This document shows positions 4,923 through 7,944 of a stretch of DNA of 7,944 nt, one piece after another. This DNA is from Gemmatimonadota bacterium. GTDB lineage: Bacteria; Gemmatimonadota; Gemmatimonadetes; Gemmatimonadales; GWC2-71-9. The notes below the pieces were generated by a model that saw nothing but the letters and a program-made list of their open reading frames with translations, was not told the origin of the DNA and ran no database searches. The first letter of the stretch is position 1; every line of letters begins with the position of its first letter. A program made the position numbers and the translations under genes. The DNA is taken from positions 1 through 7,944 of the forward strand of contig QHUE01000111.1 in NCBI GenBank assembly GCA_003221825.1, given 5' to 3'.

Positions 4923-6359
4923 ATGCACAGGTGGCTCATCGCGGCGGGCGTGCTGCTGGCACTGGCGGCATGCGACCAGAGTTCCTCACCCTCCGCTTCC
5001 CCCACTGCGACTGCCGATGCTGTGGCCAGCGATGCCGCGATCTACATCGTCAACTTCGACGAGACCCAGACGACGTTGGACGCAGTCACGAATGGGATTC
5101 TGAACGCGGGCGCCGGCGTCGTACAGTACGACAACTTCTCGATGGTGGCGGCGCTCGCGACGCCTGCGCAGCTCATCGCCATCTCCGCATTGCCGGGACT
5201 CGAAGGGATCTACGCCAACAAACAGCTCGACTATTACATGCTGCACGAGAGCGTGCCCGCCATTCGGGCCGATGCCGTGCACGTCGCCGGAATTACCGGG
5301 AAAGGCATCGGCGTGGCGATTCTCGACAGCGGGATCGACGGTGCCTACAACGCGGACGTGGCCTACCCGCAGTACACCGTACAGAACGTCAAAGTCCTCT
5401 ACAATCAGAACGATCTCTTCACGTTCGGGAAAGACGCGCCCAAGCCAATTCGCAAAGGCGCCACCCTGATGGTGGAGAATCTCCCGAATTCCGAGACGTC
5501 GGTCGGCCATGGCACGCACGTCGCCGGCATCGTGGCTGCGCGCGGCACGTCGTCGAACGGCTATTACACCGGCGTCGCGCCGGGCGCCAACCTGATCGGC
5601 ATCGGCACCGGCGACATCCTGTTCATCTTCTGGGCACTCGCGGGCTTCGACTACATCCTCGATCGTCAGCAGCAGTACAACATCAAAGTCGTGAACAACT
5701 CCTGGGGAACGAGCGGCGCATTCGATCCTAAGGATCCGATCAACGAGGCGACCAAGAAAGTCACGAGCCGGGGCATTACGGTCGTGTTCGCGGCCGGCAA
5801 CGATGGCCCGGACCAGAACACACTCAATCCCTACAGCGTGGCGCCGTGGGTCATCGGCGTCGCGGCGGGGTGCAAGATCGGGGTCACCGACCCGACCAAC
5901 TCGGAAGCGCACTGCATGCTCGACGATGGCTCGAACCCGCTAGTCCCGACCGACAACGAGCCGCGGGCGCACGTGCTGGCCGACTTCTCCTCGCGCGGCA
6001 TCCCGGGTGATCCGCTGTACCATCCCGATATCACCGCGCCGGGCGTGCACATCGTTTCGACCCGCGCGTCGACGGGTACCGTCCTCAACGGGGACGACTT
6101 GAATCACGATGTCCGGATCTGCAACATCGCGCTGCTGAATCAGCCCTATTACACGTGCGCGTCGGGCACCTCGATGGCGACGCCGCACATCGCGGGGGTC
6201 GTCGCGCTCATGCAGGAAGCCGCGGGCGGGACACTAACGCCCGATCAAGTCTTGAATGTGCTGACGGCTACTGCGAAGCCGCTGGCCGACTACGGGACGT
6301 GGGAAGTCGGGGCCGGTTATGTCGATGCCTACGCGGCGGTGATGGCGGTAAAACGGTAG
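4923..6359 (+). CDS. Subtilisin-family (S8) serine protease, lipoprotein
   Basis: This 478-residue protein is an exported peptidase of family S8. The N-terminus has a hydrophobic signal and lipobox L-A-A-C with Cys17, followed by a Ser/Thr/Pro/Ala-rich linker (about 19-37), so it is predicted to be lipid-anchored. Residues 38-105 look like an I9-type propeptide (starting AIYIVNFDE) that would chaperone and then be cleaved. The catalytic domain has the full triad: D135 in VAILDSGID, H196 in GHGTHVAGIVAARG, and S417 in SGTSMATPHIAGVVALM, with the oxyanion Asn N293 in AAGNDGP. Paired cysteines C317/C331 and C400/C412 could form two local disulfides, as fits an extracytoplasmic enzyme. There is no C-terminal PPC or sorting domain after the protease fold. 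The start is supported by GAGGA 5 nt upstream. It is separated from korAB by a terminator, so it is its own unit. Substrate is unknown. Confidence 0.93.
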   Translation: MHRWLIAAGVLLALAACDQSSSPSASPTATADAVASDAAIYIVNFDETQTTLDAVTNGILNAGAGVVQYDNFSMVAALATPAQLIAISALPGLEGIYANKQLDYYMLHESVPAIRADAVHVAGITGKGIGVAILDSGIDGAYNADVAYPQYTVQNVKVLYNQNDLFTFGKDAPKPIRKGATLMVENLPNSETSVGHGTHVAGIVAARGTSSNGYYTGVAPGANLIGIGTGDILFIFWALAGFDYILDRQQQYNIKVVNNSWGTSGAFDPKDPINEATKKVTSRGITVVFAAGNDGPDQNTLNPYSVAPWVIGVAAGCKIGVTDPTNSEAHCMLDDGSNPLVPTDNEPRAHVLADFSSRGIPGDPLYHPDITAPGVHIVSTRASTGTVLNGDDLNHDVRICNIALLNQPYYTCASGTSMATPHIAGVVALMQEAAGGTLTPDQVLNVLTATAKPLADYGTWEVGAGYVDAYAAVMAVKR

Positions 6360-6398
6360 GCGGTCGGGCGGGCCGGCGGGCGGTCTGACGGTCTACCG
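6359..6398. other. G-rich convergent intergenic segment with short repeats
   Basis: The 33 bases between the two convergent stop codons are almost all G and C. GGCGGTC occurs at 6359-6365 and again at 6379-6385, with a variant GACGGTC at 6387-6393. The plus strand has closely spaced G-runs at 6366-6368, 6370-6372, 6375-6376 and 6378-6380. CGGTAG (6354-6359) and CTACCG (6393-6398), which include both stop codons, are complementary. No T-tract is present, so no ordinary intrinsic terminator is seen for either gene. Confidence 0.4.
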
Positions 6399-7193
6399 CA
6401 GCGCTTCCAAACGCTCCCAGACCTCCGGCCGCACCGCCGTCTTCACATCGTCCCAGAGCGCATTCCAGCATGCCTCGAGCGCGGCTGCGCGCGCTCCGCG
6501 TTCGCGAGCCTCCGTTTGATGCCGCCTCACGACGGCCGCGAGCGCTTTCATTTCGTCGTCATTGGGCTGACCCACCGCATGGATCAGGGCTTCCAGATAC
6601 ATCCGGCCGCCGTCACCCGCCGCGAGGGCGAGGGCTCGCGCTGCCGCGCGCGATCCATGCAATGGGACAGGCACTCCGAGACGCGCGTAGGGCAGCGCCC
6701 AGTTGTCCGTGGCCAACAGCCCGTCGGGATTGTCGAGCCAAATCCACGCGTGGACGACCGCGAGCCGCGGACCGGGAGGTCCGGGCATCACATGGGTCAC
6801 CCCGGCGTGACTGCGCAGAAAACTCTCCTCGTCTACGGTTCCCTGATGGAAATGCCACGCCGCGGCGGGCACGGGCAGCGATGCTGGCGCGGTGTCGCTG
6901 TTGACGAGCACCGCGTAGGCGACGCCGACCAGCGTCGGTACCCCGTCGATCTCGGCGTATTCGAGCACGGGCGGCGCAGCGGGATCAGGAGTGGGCCGCA
7001 AAATCAGCGACGTGTGAATCCAGTGCCGGCCCATCCCGGGAAAATCAGGGCCAACGGGATGGTAGCCGGCGAGCCGCGCCGCGTCCGGATGGCGGAGCGC
7101 CGCGGTGCCGGCGCGAGCGCGTGCGACGAAGCTCGCGAGCGCAGTGTCGCCAGGCGACTGGAGGGCTGCGAGGACGGCCAGGATGAGGATCAT
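6393..7193 (-). CDS. Exported His-rich protein of unknown function
   Basis: I do not recognise the family of this 266-residue protein. It begins with a hydrophobic stretch (residues 2-11) that reads as a short signal peptide without a charged n-region, so export is likely but not certain. The middle has conserved-looking aromatic and His blocks: AGYHPVGPDFPGMGRHWIH (42-60), DGVPTLVGVAYAV (83-95), AAWHFHQGTVDEESFLRSH (111-129) and VVHAWIWLDNPDGLLATDNW (146-165). Eight histidines fall between 45 and 148 (H45, H57, H60, H114, H116, H129, H134, H148), which could serve a metal site; that is inference. The C-terminal third (about 195-266) looks helical with charged residues. The start is firm: GGAGG sits 7 nt upstream and the ATG overlaps the stop of the upstream lipoprotein gene in an ATGA junction, implying coupled translation and a shared role. 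Confidence 0.8.
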   Translation of the reverse strand: MILILAVLAALQSPGDTALASFVARARAGTAALRHPDAARLAGYHPVGPDFPGMGRHWIHTSLILRPTPDPAAPPVLEYAEIDGVPTLVGVAYAVLVNSDTAPASLPVPAAAWHFHQGTVDEESFLRSHAGVTHVMPGPPGPRLAVVHAWIWLDNPDGLLATDNWALPYARLGVPVPLHGSRAAARALALAAGDGGRMYLEALIHAVGQPNDDEMKALAAVVRRHQTEARERGARAAALEACWNALWDDVKTAVRPEVWERLEALR

Positions 7194-7582
7194 CGCACGA
7201 CCTCCACCTCGGTCTGCCCGTAGACCGCAAGCAACCGGGCCCGCAGCTCGGGTGTGAGACCGAATGGGAAGCGGCTGAAGGGCCGCAACTTGGTCAACGC
7301 AGGTTGGAGGTCCATCCCCTCACCAATCATCACGCCAAGTTTGTCGAACGCTCCTGACCGAATCCCCTGCACGGGCACCGACACGACCTTCCTGGAATCG
7401 GTCAGCAGGATCAAGGTGGTGTCTTGCACCTCGAGGAGCTCACCACTCACGCGCTTTTTCTCCAGCCTGAGATCGGCGTCAACGCCAGTCGGCCGGCGTA
7501 CAGGGTCAAACGAGTAGATACTCGGCCCGTGATAGCACGCCGCCACCAAGAGGGCGCCGACGACAGCGATGTATGCACGCAT
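7190..7582 (-). CDS. Small lipoprotein of unknown function
   Basis: The gene encodes 130 residues with a clear lipoprotein signal: MRAYIAVVGALLVAAC, with Cys16 in a V-A-A-C lipobox. The frame is open further upstream, but that part is a shadow of the neighbouring gene. ATG 7582 is chosen for the lipobox and for GAGGTG at 7586-7591, placed 5 nt away. After the linker, residues about 38-75 alternate as beta strands (RVSGELLEVQDTTLILL, then KVVSVPVQGI), which resembles a small beta-barrel of the Lsm/SH3-like kind seen in other short bacterial lipoproteins; this is a fold guess. The C-terminal part (80-130) has the segment KLRPFSRFPFGLTPELRARL. It follows the upstream partial gene by 7 nt and overlaps the next gene by 4 nt, so the three form one operon. 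Function is unknown. Confidence 0.75.
   Translation of the reverse strand: MRAYIAVVGALLVAACYHGPSIYSFDPVRRPTGVDADLRLEKKRVSGELLEVQDTTLILLTDSRKVVSVPVQGIRSGAFDKLGVMIGEGMDLQPALTKLRPFSRFPFGLTPELRARLLAVYGQTEVEVVR
7201..7205 (-). promoter_or_regulatory. Shine-Dalgarno GGAGG of the His-rich exported protein
   Basis: GGAGG lies 7 nt before ATG 7193, inside the last codons of the lipoprotein gene. It confirms the coupled ATGA start. Confidence 0.7.
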
Positions 7583-7585
7583 AGG

Positions 7586-7591
7586 CACCTC
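7586..7591 (-). promoter_or_regulatory. Shine-Dalgarno GAGGTG of the 130-residue lipoprotein
   Basis: On the minus strand the stop TGA (7592-7590) of the upstream gene runs directly into GAGGTG, and ATG 7582 follows after a further 3 nt (5 nt after GAGG). This decides the start at 7582 rather than at an upstream codon of the longer open frame. Confidence 0.65.
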
Positions 7592-7944
7592 AGCGCGTGG
7601 GGATGCGGGTGGCGGTGAACAGCGCTTCGAGCGAATCCTGCGACATCCGCCAGCGGTCCAACGCCCGCGCCAGCGCCGCATCGGACGGTACGAAGCCATG
7701 ATCGGCGCGCGGGCTCCGGAGCCAACTCGCCCGGACCCACTCCGTGTAGTAGCCCTGGGCCGCCAGGAAAAACGTGCGTGGCTCGGCCGAGCTGTGTGCT
7801 TGAAAGACGGCGGTGAATCGCTGGCCGGGTGATGTCTGCAGATACCGGCCGTCGGCGTCGTGCATGCTTGCCACTGCCGTGGGGTCTGACGTCTGCCCTT
7901 CCCAGACTTCCGCCAGTGGGATGACGATCGGGCTGACACGGCGG
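7590..7944 (-). CDS. C-terminal part of an unidentified protein
   Basis: The frame is open from the right edge (first full codon at 7943) to TGA at 7592-7590, giving 117 visible residues; the N-terminus lies outside the window. The real gene does not start at the internal GTG or ATG near 7874-7865, because coding-like sequence continues upstream (SPIVIPLAEVWEGQTSD). The tail contains PGQRFTAVFQAHS, then FFLAAQGYYTEWVRASWL, then a helical end with DAALARALDRWRMSQDSLEAL. The FFLAAQGYY-EW stretch is faintly like the C-terminal beta-rich ends of some surface repeat proteins of the FG-GAP/ASPIC-UnbV type, but I cannot assign it. It is the first visible gene of the minus-strand operon with the two envelope proteins downstream, which hints at an envelope role. 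Confidence 0.65.
   Translation of the reverse strand, partial: RRVSPIVIPLAEVWEGQTSDPTAVASMHDADGRYLQTSPGQRFTAVFQAHSSAEPRTFFLAAQGYYTEWVRASWLRSPRADHGFVPSDAALARALDRWRMSQDSLEALFTATRIPTR

Noticed and set aside
4986..5912. Minus-strand open frame (308 residues) opposite the S8 protease
   Set aside because: The plus strand carries the full protease triad in one frame; the antisense product shows no domain.
6516..7223. Plus-strand open frame (235 residues) opposite the His-rich protein gene
   Set aside because: The minus-strand gene has a strong ribosome site, an ATGA junction and a signal-like N-terminus; the plus-strand product has none of these.
7583..7939. Upstream extension of the 130-residue lipoprotein to a 249-residue protein
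   Set aside because: The extra part is out of frame with and antagonistic to the neighbouring gene tail, is low-complexity, and would bury the lipobox. ATG 7582 has a Shine-Dalgarno and a proper signal peptide.

Overview
The window is GC-rich and densely coded, with no rRNA, tRNA, mobile element or CRISPR array that I can see. The composition, a Thermus-type proline dehydrogenase, a two-subunit 2-oxoacid:ferredoxin oxidoreductase and several lipoproteins suggest an environmental bacterium, possibly Gemmatimonadota. That placement is inference from gene style, not proof.

Layout. Positions 1-750 (minus) hold the N-terminal 250 residues of a lipoprotein resembling family 5 (peptide/nickel type) extracellular solute-binding proteins; it runs off the left edge. 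A 29-bp divergent gap separates it from a plus-strand run: proline dehydrogenase (780-1703), then 2-oxoacid:ferredoxin oxidoreductase alpha (1713-3569) and beta (3566-4570), then an 81-residue Arg-rich protein (4567-4812). These genes are packed with a 9-nt gap followed by GTGA and ATGA overlaps. The run ends in a good intrinsic terminator (about 4822-4858). Next comes a subtilisin-family (S8) lipoprotein protease (4923-6359) with its own upstream signals, including a near-consensus sigma-54-type promoter. From the right edge a minus-strand run faces it: the C-terminal tail of an unidentified protein (7590-7944), a 130-residue lipoprotein (7190-7582) and a 266-residue exported His-rich protein of unknown function (6393-7193). 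The convergent gap 6360-6392 is G-rich. No gene-free stretch exceeds about 110 bases.

How the genes may work together. Proline dehydrogenase makes P5C from proline. P5C becomes glutamate and then 2-oxoglutarate by enzymes not in the window, and KorAB can convert 2-oxoglutarate to succinyl-CoA with ferredoxin as electron acceptor. A peptide-type binding protein transcribed divergently fits amino-acid or peptide use, but that link is inference.

The most interesting signals are regulatory. Three genes (the binding protein, proline dehydrogenase and korA) lack a Shine-Dalgarno and carry a TANNNT hexamer 6-8 nt before the ATG, which suggests leaderless transcripts. The downstream overlapping or closely packed genes have SDs (GGAGG or GAGG, with a weaker GGGAAG before korB). 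I do not see a clear-cut new defence or mobile system. The right-hand operon of unknown envelope proteins is the best candidate for undescribed biology.
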